Assembly: GCA_025450405.1 (NCBI GenBank)
Contig: JANWHL010000075.1
Span: 1-29,092 of the forward strand
Length of the DNA: 29,092 nucleotides
Reading direction: 5' to 3'
From: Ktedonobacterales bacterium
Lineage (GTDB): Bacteria > Chloroflexota > Ktedonobacteria > Ktedonobacterales > JADMIN01
The stretch's first letter is position 1. Each line of letters opens with the position of its first letter. The notes under the pieces were generated by a model. It ran no database searches, was not told the DNA's origin, and saw nothing but the letters and a program-made list of their open reading frames with translations. Shown piece by piece: positions 22,286 through 29,092 of the stretch. Position numbers and translations under genes: made by a program.

Positions 22286-23935
22286 TCACGCGGTCGGCTC
22301 GCCTGGCGGCATGTCTGGTGGGGCGCCCGGCAGCGGCGAGTCCGGACCGGCACCACCACCAGCGGGATCAGCGCCTGGCGCGTCCAGACGGCCCGCCGGA
22401 CTGGGGCTGGCGGGCCCGGCGGCGGTCGTCGGCACGGGCGGGCCGGCGTGGCCATTAGCCGCCGTGTGCGCGCTGCCGCTGGCCCCACCAGGGGCGGCAT
22501 CCACAACGTTGAGACCGGGAATGCGCGCCATGAGGGCGGCGAGGTCATACCCTGTGAGGGCGCGAATGAGGCCCTGCGCCTGTCCGGCCATCTTGACCAT
22601 ATCGCCCGTCAGGCGGCTCACCCCCAGATCGGCACCATCGGCCCCGCCGGTCGAGATGATCGAGATCTTGTCCACCTTGGCCAGCGGCTCGGCGAACCCT
22701 TTGACGATCTCGGGAAGCTGGCCAATCAGCTTGTCGAGCATGGCGGCTTCGCCATACTCTCGATAGGCGCCCGCGCGCACCTGCATCGCCTCCGCCTCGG
22801 CCGCGCCCTTGGCGCGGATGACCTCAGCCTCTGCCATGCCCTTCAGCCGCGTCGCCTCCGCCTCCGCCTCCGCCACAGTGCGGCGCGCCGCCGCCCTGCC
22901 CTCGGCTTCCAGGATCTCGCGCTGGCGTTCGGCGTCAGCCATCAGCCGCATGCGTTGGGCCTCGGTCTTGGCGGCGGCGATCGTGCTCACCTGGTACTCC
23001 ATCTCGCGCTGCTTCATCAGCGCTTCCTGGGTACGCATCTCTTCCTCGGCGAGCCGGCGCTGTTGGATGGCCGATTCGATCTTGGGGATCAGAGAGATCT
23101 CGGCGAGATGCTTCTCAATCTCATTATCATAGTCAGCCTGCTTCAAGCGCTGGTCGATCCGTGAGCGGTGCTGCCGGGCCTCGCTCTCCGTGACCGCCGC
23201 GACGCGGGCCATGTTCTGCTGAGCAGCCTGTTCCTCCGCCACGCGCTGCTCCTCAGCCTTGCGGATGGTCAGCTCGCGCTGGAACGAGGCGAATGCGATG
23301 TCGGTATCGGTCTGAATCCGCTGGCTCGCGGGGAGACCCATGTTTTCGATGTACTTTTTGTCGTCATGGACTTGCTTGATCGAGAACGTGACGATTTGGA
23401 GGCCCATGTTGGCCATGTCGGGCGCCGCGAGATCACGCATGCGCTCGCTGACGGCCTCCGGCTCGTTGACCAGGTCCTCCACCTTCACCTGGCCCACAAC
23501 GCCGCGCAGGTGGCCCTCCATGACCAACCGGATCATCTCTTCGGTTTGCGAGATCGGCTTATTCGCGGTCTGCTGCGCGCGCGTGAGGATGCTCTGGATA
23601 TCGCTCCGCACCTGGAGCTGGGTCACCGCCTCCACCCGCACTGGCACGCCCTGGTTGGTATAGAGCGCCTGGGCCGGCGCCACATCAAACGACATCAGCT
23701 CCATGGAGATCAGCGTCGCTTGCTGAAACATTGGGAAGACAAAGGAGCCGCCGATGGTCACGACCCGGCCGTGGGGGCCCGTATTCATGCCATAGACGAT
23801 CAGCGCCTGGTTTGGCCCCACCTTGCGATAGGCGCCGCCCAGGAGCCGCAGCAGCAGAGACGCGAACACCACCAGGGCCACGGCGATGATCAGAATGATC
23901 GTCCAGGGATTCTGCAAATAGGCCACGAACACCAC
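22286..23935 (-). CDS. Flotillin-like SPFH/band-7 membrane scaffold protein (FloT/YuaG type)
   Basis: A protein of up to 549 residues. One membrane span at about 12-35 is followed by an SPFH domain (about 37-230, with GPNQALIVYG and VRVEAVTQLQVRSD). Next is a long coiled coil (about 230-410) with EA-rich repeats (VAEAEAEATRLKGMAEAEVI), a conserved flotillin C-terminal segment, and a Pro/Gly/Ala-rich tail from about 475. Flotillins oligomerise at the inner membrane face and organise ordered membrane domains. The partner NfeD-like gene lies 116 bp upstream. The frame opens with GTG at 23935 behind a poor site. The GTG three codons later (23926) has AGGTGG five bases upstream and may be the true start. 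Confidence 0.93.
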   Translation of the reverse strand: MVFVAYLQNPWTIILIIAVALVVFASLLLRLLGGAYRKVGPNQALIVYGMNTGPHGRVVTIGGSFVFPMFQQATLISMELMSFDVAPAQALYTNQGVPVRVEAVTQLQVRSDIQSILTRAQQTANKPISQTEEMIRLVMEGHLRGVVGQVKVEDLVNEPEAVSERMRDLAAPDMANMGLQIVTFSIKQVHDDKKYIENMGLPASQRIQTDTDIAFASFQRELTIRKAEEQRVAEEQAAQQNMARVAAVTESEARQHRSRIDQRLKQADYDNEIEKHLAEISLIPKIESAIQQRRLAEEEMRTQEALMKQREMEYQVSTIAAAKTEAQRMRLMADAERQREILEAEGRAAARRTVAEAEAEATRLKGMAEAEVIRAKGAAEAEAMQVRAGAYREYGEAAMLDKLIGQLPEIVKGFAEPLAKVDKISIISTGGADGADLGVSRLTGDMVKMAGQAQGLIRALTGYDLAALMARIPGLNVVDAAPGGASGSAHTAANGHAGPPVPTTAAGPASPSPAGRLDAPGADPAGGGAGPDSPLPGAPPDMPPGEPTA

Positions 23936-24051
23936 CTGTCTTTCCCGTGCCGAGGCGAGCGTCTCGGCCGTTGCCCCTCCACGCCGCCAGCCGCGAATTG
24001 GTGGCCGTGCGGCTGGCGTGGCACGCGATGAACCGCGCGCCGATCAGTGAA

Positions 24052-25113
24052 TCACGGCGGGGCTGGTGTTGGCGAGCTGGGCGGTTCCTCAGCGTCATCA
24101 GGGTCCGTGCCGCTCGCGGCATAGCCAATCGGTGCCACCCAGGCAATGCCCCGCCGCACCTCGACGACGACCGCTATCTGCCCGGCCCGGATAGCCCCAC
24201 CATCCAGGCTCCGCACGGGGATGTTCTGGTAGACCCCGCTGTACAAGGTGAAGGTTGCCTCACCGGTGCGCGCCGGCCTGATCGCGCGCGTGATCTTGAC
24301 CTCGCGTCCTTCGAGGCGCGAATTTTCGTGTGTGACATGGCCGGAGGTGTCGCTCATGAGCCGCTCCATCATCGCGCCACACGCGAGCGCCGCCACCGCG
24401 CCCACCACCAGGGCGATGCCCACGCGCGGAACGACCGGCGTGGTGGCGAGCAGGAGGCCCGCGATGCCGGCGAAAAAGAGAAACGTCAGCAGACCATACA
24501 CACTGAGGCTGCCCATGACGAGAGCGGCGAACCCCGCCCAGGCCGAATGTCCGCCGCTCACGATCACCGCGACACGCTCGCGGCCAGCCAACGCTTCGCG
24601 CGCGGCGCGGCTCGGGTCGTGACTGGCGTCACGGGCGTCGCCGGGTCCGTGCTGACCGGCCTCGCCCGCGCTGCCCGCATCGGGATGAAGATGCGTGGCC
24701 GTGTGGCCGGCGTGTGGACCGTGATGAGCGGATGCGGCATGACCATCCGCGTGCGCATGGGCGGTGTGGGCGGCTCCATGGGTGCCATGCCCGTGGCCGG
24801 TGGGCGCGTGTCCGGCATGCCCATGCCCACCATGCCCGTGGCCGGCAGGTCCGTGGGCGGCAGGTCCGTGGGCGGCGTGCCCATGCCCGGCATGCCCATG
24901 CGGTAATGGCCCGTGCCCGGTTGGCCCGTGCCCAGCGTGCAAGTCGTGGCCGTGAACGGCGCCACCTCCATGGCCGCCGTGTCCGTGGTGGCCGATGTGA
25001 CTGTGGAGTATGCCGTCGAGAGAGGCAAAGAGCAGAAAGAGGCCCGCGGCAATGGCGCTCGTGGCGAAGGTGTACGTCAGGAGACCCGACAGGGCATCAG
25101 TGGCGACCGCCAT
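24052..25113 (-). CDS. NfeD-like membrane protein with long His/Gly-rich loop, flotillin partner
   Basis: A 353-residue protein. Hydrophobic spans lie at about 10-34, 190-222 and 228-247. The C-terminal domain (about 266-331, GREVKITRAIRPARTGEATF ... GQIAVVVEVRRGIAWVAPIG) fits the NfeD OB-fold. Between the first and second spans is a stretch (37-143) with about 35 histidines among Gly/Ala/Pro, suited to binding zinc, nickel or copper ions. NfeD proteins are co-transcribed with flotillins, as here. The His-rich loop is not a usual part of the family. The ATG at 25113 has GGAGG eight bases upstream and is preferred over a longer frame to 25332. Metal binding is inferred from composition only. 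Confidence 0.82.
   Translation of the reverse strand: MAVATDALSGLLTYTFATSAIAAGLFLLFASLDGILHSHIGHHGHGGHGGGAVHGHDLHAGHGPTGHGPLPHGHAGHGHAAHGPAAHGPAGHGHGGHGHAGHAPTGHGHGTHGAAHTAHAHADGHAASAHHGPHAGHTATHLHPDAGSAGEAGQHGPGDARDASHDPSRAAREALAGRERVAVIVSGGHSAWAGFAALVMGSLSVYGLLTFLFFAGIAGLLLATTPVVPRVGIALVVGAVAALACGAMMERLMSDTSGHVTHENSRLEGREVKITRAIRPARTGEATFTLYSGVYQNIPVRSLDGGAIRAGQIAVVVEVRRGIAWVAPIGYAASGTDPDDAEEPPSSPTPAPP
24685..25005 (-). repeat. Low-complexity His/Gly-coding repeat tract
   Basis: The DNA coding the His-rich loop is built from short degenerate repeats. For example, GGCAGGTCCGTGGGC on the plus strand occurs twice in tandem (24844-24858 and 24859-24873), and several GCCCATGCCCGGC-like units are scattered nearby. 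The tract is prone to length change by slippage. Confidence 0.7.
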
Positions 25114-25505
25114 GCTGATCACCTCCCGGTTGGGCTGTTCACCTCTCGGTGGGACGGAGCCGGGCCCGGCTACTGGCATGATCACACACAACTGGTCACA
25201 TATCAAGTCGAATGCATACCAATTCTCGCTCAATTCGATTCTCGCGTGAGGGTCGTCCAGTATTCCTCCGCGGCTGGAATAGGGGCGCGGCCGCGCTGGA
25301 ATACTCGCTCGACCGCGCGCGTGCTCGCGCATTGTGGCTCACGACCAGCCGCGGTGGTATAGTATGAGTGCGGGCACAGGTTGACGTATGGCGACGCATA
25401 CCGGCGCACGGTAGGCAGCGCATCGGGCCTCCGAACGCACGGCCGCATCCAGGCTCCGGTATGACGCGCCGCGGCTCCCCCCACGGGGAGACGAGGAGGC
25501 CAGTC
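25114..25505. promoter_or_regulatory. Divergent intergenic region between NfeD-like and membrane-protein genes
   Basis: A 392-bp region. At 25190-25260 the sequence is markedly AT-richer than its surroundings and probably holds the promoter of the NfeD-flotillin transcript, although no well-spaced hexamer pair was found. For the plus-strand gene, TATAGT (25358-25363) is a good -10, with only a weak -35 (TGGCTC, 25335-25340), about 140 bp before the start codon. No separate gene is supported. Confidence 0.4.
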
Positions 25506-26165
25506 ATGGTGGATGCGCACGTGCCGGCGCTCGCCAGCCAGACCGCTTCGAGCCTGGGCCACCTGATCGAAACGGTGCTACGGGGACTCATGTATGTCGT
25601 CGTGGCACCAGGCGTGTACGTGACCATCCTGCTCGTGGGCATCATCCTGACCTGGCCCCAGGAAACCACTATCTCCCGTTGGCTGGTGGCGCACGCCGCC
25701 ATCTGGCGCCGGACCACGGACCGCCTCTCCGACGATCCCGCCTTCAGAACGATGTGCGCGGTCGCCGGCCTGATTGCCATGACCCTCGTCGCCCTTGTGA
25801 TCACCGTGTGGCTCGCCCGCATTCCGCGCGAGTTGAGGGGCCCCGCGCTGGGAGATGTCGGGCACGCCCTGCCGCCCACGCTCGCCTTTACTCTGGCGGC
25901 GGTGTGCGGATTGGTCGCCGGCTCGCAGTGGGTGACGAGGATGCGGCGCGCCAACGACATCTTCTCCAGCCTGGTCGTGCTCGCCACGTCGATGGCTCTT
26001 ACCGGCACGACGATCTTCTTCTACATGACCGAATTTGGCCTGCATGACATTCTGCTGATCCTGGCACTCGGCACGATGTTGGGCGCGCTGATCACGGCGG
26101 CCCGCCACCCCATGCTCCTGCATGAAGGCCTGTTCGCCGAGCTCTTCGTCCCGCGCGCCCTGTAA
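25506..26165 (+). CDS. Multi-span membrane protein of unknown family
   Basis: A 219-residue protein with hydrophobic spans at about 26-49, 82-104, 122-142, 152-174 and 178-198, and short charged loops such as RMRRAND at 145-151. There is no signal peptide and I recognise no catalytic motif. GGAGG six bases before the ATG at 25506 gives a firm start. It diverges from the NfeD-flotillin transcript and is followed by a 313-bp gap. The function cannot be assigned. A membrane-integral sensor or transporter accessory is possible. Confidence 0.75.
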   Translation: MVDAHVPALASQTASSLGHLIETVLRGLMYVVVAPGVYVTILLVGIILTWPQETTISRWLVAHAAIWRRTTDRLSDDPAFRTMCAVAGLIAMTLVALVITVWLARIPRELRGPALGDVGHALPPTLAFTLAAVCGLVAGSQWVTRMRRANDIFSSLVVLATSMALTGTTIFFYMTEFGLHDILLILALGTMLGALITAARHPMLLHEGLFAELFVPRAL

Positions 26166-26478
26166 ACCCGGAAGCAATCCCGGTCGCGCGCTCGGGCCAC
26201 TCCTGGTGACCCCATGTGAGGCGCCCTCAAGCGACCGTCGTTGGCACGTGCGGGCCCCGCCGCGCGTCCGGCCTGAGGCTTGCTCATTGTGCCGGTGGTC
26301 GAGTAGACTCCGAGGTGCGGCTCATGCGCCGTCGCACAGTGTCCGCTACGGCGCAAGGTGACCAGTCCCAGTGGGCTCGCCAGGACGACCCGCTCGGGTG
26401 TACGCTCTTGGCGGCGGGTGGCTGTCGCGGGCGCGAGCCGGCGGGTGGCGATGGCGTGGCGTCGTCGAGGAGCGTGGG
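26166..26478 (+). promoter_or_regulatory. Intergenic region with possible promoter of the secreted-protein gene
   Basis: This 313-bp region has no supported gene. TTGCTC (26280-26285) and TAGACT (26304-26309), 18 bp apart, are the best promoter-like pair, and would give a leader of about 160 nt. Frames crossing the region lack ribosome-binding sites and recognisable sequence. Confidence 0.3.
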
Positions 26479-27609
26479 ATGGGCGGAAGTCGCGGACCGG
26501 CGACACGGATCACTGCGAGCCTGGCGGCACTGGCACTGCTGGTGGGGACCGGTGTCCTCGGGCTGGGTCAGGCGCCGGCACGCGCGGCCCGGCTTCCAGC
26601 TGGCGGCCCGTCGGCGGCCGCCACGGCCACCGCCACGGCCACCGCCACGGCGGCCGCCGACATCGGCGATTATGGCGTCGGTCAGGCTATGCCGCACAAC
26701 CATCTGGTGGGGCCGTACGCCTGGACCTGGCACGCGGCCTTCCCAGGCGCGCGCGTGATCCTGTACTACGGCATCGTGGGATCGCCCCAGGGCGGTGTCA
26801 TCGGGTATTACGGCGGCAATGAAGACGGCCTGCTCAGCCAGCTGCGGCAGCAGGGCCAGGCGTACGCCACGCTCGATCCCTCCCACCCCGTCGTGGAGGG
26901 GCTCGACATCGCCGATCCACTCGCCGACGCACTGCCGCAGCAGGGGTACTGGATCGATCGCATGGACCCGGACACGGTCCAGCACTATGTGGACCTGACT
27001 CGGGCCAACCATATGGTCTTCTTCATGGACATGCAGATTGGGTTCAGCACCGTTCAGCGCGAGCTCGCCTACCTCTGGCCGTATCTCCAGTTGCCATGGG
27101 TGAACCTGGGCATGGACCCAGAGTGGGACCACGCCTACAATGGGCAGGGAGACGGCTGTCCCGGCTTTGTCGACAACATCGACGCCACCGGGCGGATGCG
27201 CGCCAGTGAAATCAACTATGTGATGCAACAGCTTTCGGCCCTGGTGATCGCCAACCACCTACCACCGAAGATCCTCCTTGTGCACCAGTACCAGTTCGGC
27301 GAGAACCCGAATTATCCCGGCGATTGCGGCCAGACCCTGCCGAGCGAGGGCTGGCAGCACATCAAGTTGCTGCCGGGCGTGCAGCTCGTGATCAACACGG
27401 ACGGCGTGGGCTGCGCGGCGTGCGGCGGTCCGCCCGCCAAAGCCGCCGATTACGACGTCTTCGATCACGACCAGCACATCCAGTACGCGGGCATCAAGCT
27501 GTATCAGTACTATCCAATCCTGACGCCCAATTTTTATGATGAGCCGCAAATGACGCCGTCGGACGTGCTGAACCTGGACCCGCCACCAAATCTGGTGATG
27601 TACCAGTAA
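26479..27609 (+). CDS. Secreted protein of unknown family with barrel-like domain
   Basis: A 376-residue protein with a signal peptide: basic start, hydrophobic core at 11-30 and likely cleavage after Ala36 (APARA|ARLP). A Thr/Ala linker (about 47-60, coded by a 12-bp ACGGCCACCGCC-type repeat at 26620-26656) precedes the main domain. That domain has alternating strands and helices (VILYYGIVGS, MVFFMDMQIGF, PWVNLGMDPEWDHAYNG, PPKILLVHQYQF, VQLVINTDGVG, AGIKLYQYYPI), the pattern of a TIM-barrel hydrolase or carbohydrate-active protein. Acidic residues sit at strand ends, but I cannot name the family or catalytic pair. GAGGAG about seven bases upstream supports the ATG at 26479. It is probably exported and cell-surface or extracellular. 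Confidence 0.75.
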   Translation: MGGSRGPATRITASLAALALLVGTGVLGLGQAPARAARLPAGGPSAAATATATATATAAADIGDYGVGQAMPHNHLVGPYAWTWHAAFPGARVILYYGIVGSPQGGVIGYYGGNEDGLLSQLRQQGQAYATLDPSHPVVEGLDIADPLADALPQQGYWIDRMDPDTVQHYVDLTRANHMVFFMDMQIGFSTVQRELAYLWPYLQLPWVNLGMDPEWDHAYNGQGDGCPGFVDNIDATGRMRASEINYVMQQLSALVIANHLPPKILLVHQYQFGENPNYPGDCGQTLPSEGWQHIKLLPGVQLVINTDGVGCAACGGPPAKAADYDVFDHDQHIQYAGIKLYQYYPILTPNFYDEPQMTPSDVLNLDPPPNLVMYQ

Positions 27610-27735
27610 CGCGTGCCGCGTGGAGCCCGATCCCCGCGTGCGCCCCAAGCCCGATCCGCGGACTCGCCTCGACTGCGTTCCGAGCTTGCTCGTTTCGGCA
27701 CATCACGTGCTCAGCGTCGCGGAGCGCGCGAAACG

Positions 27736-27751
27736 CGTACCAAGCGGTACG
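27736..27751. other. Short inverted repeat in the gap before the next gene
   Basis: CGTACC-AAGC-GGTACG forms a perfect 6-bp stem with a 4-nt loop, extendable by a G-T and a C-G pair. It lies about 60 bp before the next start codon and has no T-tract, so it looks more like a regulator site than a terminator. It may be chance. Confidence 0.3.
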
Positions 27752-27808
27752 TGGGGCTCGCGCCACGATGCGCGAGGCAAGCTCGATCAACGAGGCAAGG
27801 GAGGCATC

Positions 27809-28210
27809 ATGTTCGGCGTCTTTCATCGTCAATCGGAGCCGGGGTCGGGCGATCCCGCGCCCAGGTACGTATCCGAGCCGGTCGTTACCGCCGAAGCGTA
27901 CAATCGCTTGCTGGCTTTCATGCGTGTCTACGGGCGCACGCGCACCTTGAGCCGCGCCGACAAGGCGTTGATGGGACGGCTCCAAGCGCTCCCAGTCTCC
28001 TGGAAGAACACCCTGCCCCAGAATGGCGTCTTTGAATCCCCAGAGATGCCCCCCTCGCGGCTCGCTCCGCTGCCCATACCTGGGACGCCCGCGATGCCCG
28101 TGTTGTCGCTCGGCGGCTTTGGCATGCCTGGCTTTGGCCAGATGCCCGGCGTCACCACCACCGCGGACGTCAGCTCGCCCGACCCGTCGTCAGGAGGTCT
28201 GACATGGTAG
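27809..28210 (+). CDS. Hypothetical protein with Met/Pro/Gly-rich tail
   Basis: A 133-residue protein of no recognised family. Residues about 25-72 look helical (VVTAEAYNRLLAFMRVYGRT ... ADKALMGRLQALP). The rest is a Pro/Met/Gly-rich, probably disordered tail (LGGFGMPGFGQMPG). GGGAGG four bases before the ATG at 27809 supports this start over a longer frame from 27620. The stop overlaps the next gene by 7 nt, so the two are translationally coupled and probably work together. No membrane span or signal peptide is visible. Confidence 0.65.
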   Translation: MFGVFHRQSEPGSGDPAPRYVSEPVVTAEAYNRLLAFMRVYGRTRTLSRADKALMGRLQALPVSWKNTLPQNGVFESPEMPPSRLAPLPIPGTPAMPVLSLGGFGMPGFGQMPGVTTTADVSSPDPSSGGLTW

Positions 28211-28701
28211 CCATCGCCGATGTCGAGAGCATCTTCAAGAAGCACCGCTGGAATTACCAGCTGACCCAGGGTGGCAACCTGGTGAGTGGCTTCGACGGCA
28301 TCACGATTGGCGTCGGTGTCGATTCCCAGGCACAGGTCATCGTCATCTTCGCGCCCGTCTACATCGCCGAAGGCCCAGCGGCGGCGGCGCTGCAATCCCA
28401 TTCAGGCGATGTGGATAGCTTCCTGATGACCTTCGCATCGCGTATCTCCAGCAGCGAGGAGTTCACGATCGAGCGCGACGCGCAATCGGTGTTTGTTCAC
28501 AGCACCATTCACGTCCGCGGGACGCTGCTGGACGAGGGGCAATTCCTCCGCGCGCTCGGCTTCACGGTGGCCGCGGCGTCCGTGCTGAGCCCGTTCGTGC
28601 GGGCGCTGGCAGTCGGCCAGACAACCCTGCGCCAGGCTCTGGACGTGCTCAATCGCGTGATCGAGGAGATCGACCGCGAGCGGCGCCGGCGCTCCGCGTA
28701 G
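28204..28701 (+). CDS. Small protein, possibly YbjN / secretion-chaperone-like fold
   Basis: A 165-residue protein. The first half alternates helix and strands (VESIFKKHRWNYQLTQGGNL, ITIGVGVDSQAQVIVIFAPV), as in YbjN or type III secretion chaperone-like folds. These are small alpha/beta proteins that bind partners. The C-terminal part is helical and ends in a highly charged Glu/Arg segment (IEEIDRERRRRS). AGGAGG six bases before the ATG and a 7-nt overlap with the previous gene indicate coupled translation. The fold comparison is by pattern only. The overlapping partner with its disordered tail is the obvious candidate client. Confidence 0.65.
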   Translation: MVAIADVESIFKKHRWNYQLTQGGNLVSGFDGITIGVGVDSQAQVIVIFAPVYIAEGPAAAALQSHSGDVDSFLMTFASRISSSEEFTIERDAQSVFVHSTIHVRGTLLDEGQFLRALGFTVAAASVLSPFVRALAVGQTTLRQALDVLNRVIEEIDRERRRRSA

Positions 28702-28820
28702 GCGCGGACACGCGAGGTGGCGGGACGTGTCATGCCCACCCACCGCCTCGCGGCTCCCCGTTGGCTCCCCGCTTCCATGCGGACCGCCGCCAGCGCTGGT
28801 GCCCTCAGGGTGATGTGGTA

Positions 28821-28853
28821 CACCCGCCCGCGCGAGGAGCGCGCGGGCGGGTG
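28821..28853. terminator. Bidirectional rho-independent-type hairpin
   Basis: A perfect 14-bp GC-rich stem (28821-28834 with 28840-28853) around an AGGAG loop sits between two convergent genes. The downstream plus-strand tail is only modestly T-rich (CCGTGTTTCG). Position and stem strength make it the terminator for the gene ending at 28701, and possibly for the minus-strand gene ending at 28871. Confidence 0.8.
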
Positions 28854-28870
28854 CCGTGTTTCGTCCCGCG

Positions 28871-29092
28871 TCAGCAGCCGGTGTTGACGTAGACACTCTG
28901 CGAGGTGGTGCTGGTGCGGCCGAGCTGGTCAGTGACCGTCAGCTGCACCGTGTACGTGCCCGACCCATCATAGTAGTAGTCGTTGGAGGTCTGTGCCCCC
29001 CCGTAGGAATCCGTGTTGCCATCGCCGAAGTCCCAGGAGTAGCTCAAGTTGTAGCCGCTGGAGGCGCTTGCGTCGAAGTCGAAGGTGGTGCA
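28871..29092 (-). CDS. C-terminal end of a PKD-domain protein (partial, runs off the right edge)
   Basis: The last 73 residues of a minus-strand gene, open at the window edge. They form most of a PKD domain: a strand ending in FDFDASASSGYNLSYSWDFG, the signature WDFGDGN, and the closing strand GTYTVQLTVTDQLGRTS. The protein ends VNTGC at a TGA. PKD domains are extracellular Ig-like modules found in surface proteins, proteases and glycanases, so this is probably the tail of a secreted or surface protein. The catalytic or anchoring part lies outside the window. The terminal cysteine may pair with the one at the window edge. Confidence 0.85.
   Translation of the reverse strand, partial: CTTFDFDASASSGYNLSYSWDFGDGNTDSYGGAQTSNDYYYDGSGTYTVQLTVTDQLGRTSTTSQSVYVNTGC

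Noticed and set aside
24685..25005. Possible CRISPR or minisatellite array
   Set aside because: The units are short, degenerate and in frame with a His/Gly protein loop. There are no regular spacers.
26620..26656. 12-bp repeat as a regulatory or CRISPR-like element
   Set aside because: It is an in-frame ACGGCCACCGCC-type repeat encoding the Thr/Ala linker of the secreted protein.

Overview
The window is GC-rich, densely coding bacterial DNA with no rRNA, tRNA or CRISPR array that I could see. Several features suggest a Chloroflexota (Thermomicrobia-like or related) chromosome: multi-membrane DUF5671-type proteins, DUF1028 proteins with a C-terminal peptidoglycan-binding-like domain, a PASTA-type Ser/Thr kinase with a Thr/Pro stalk, Ala/Pro/Gly-rich tails, and frequent GTG starts behind strong GGAGG sites. 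That placement is inference from gene content, not a phylogenetic result.

Layout. At the left edge (1-270) is what looks like a truncated transposase remnant and a small AT-rich island with short direct repeats. A minus-strand cluster follows: two trypsin-like/PDZ serine proteases without signal peptides (3194 to 1145), then a LuxR-type regulator with a degenerate receiver domain (1028 to 270). Divergent from them is a membrane Ser/Thr kinase with one PASTA domain (3619-5280), then a 51-residue membrane peptide (5363-5518) and recO (5668-6468). Convergent to recO is a divergent glycogen-debranching-enzyme-like protein (8753 to 6489).

The centre of the window holds the most unusual locus. An ECF-like sigma factor carries a roughly 500-residue low-complexity tail (9300-11579). 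It is followed after 38 bp by a membrane protein with an HxxxCxxC anti-sigma motif, one membrane span and a large beta-propeller-like outer domain (11618-13318). This reads as a sensory sigma/anti-sigma pair. Convergent to it is a minus-strand operon sucC-sucD-histone-deacetylase-like (16787 to 13377), which places a predicted deacylase beside a succinyl-CoA-producing enzyme.

To the right come a cytochrome P450 (17084-18484) and a DUF5671-like polytopic membrane protein (18662-20278). A minus-strand series then runs NfeD-like protein with an extraordinary His/Gly loop, flotillin, DUF1028, DUF1028 (25113 to 20287). The NfeD/flotillin pair is the classical membrane-microdomain pair. The final segment has a four- to five-span membrane protein, a secreted protein of unknown family with a barrel-like pattern, two small overlapping genes, a strong hairpin terminator, and the C-terminal end of a PKD-domain protein entering from the right edge on the minus strand.

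I see no defence island, prophage or biosynthetic cluster. The best candidates for undescribed biology are the tailed sigma/propeller anti-sigma pair, the His-rich NfeD protein in the flotillin operon, and the sucCD-linked deacetylase.
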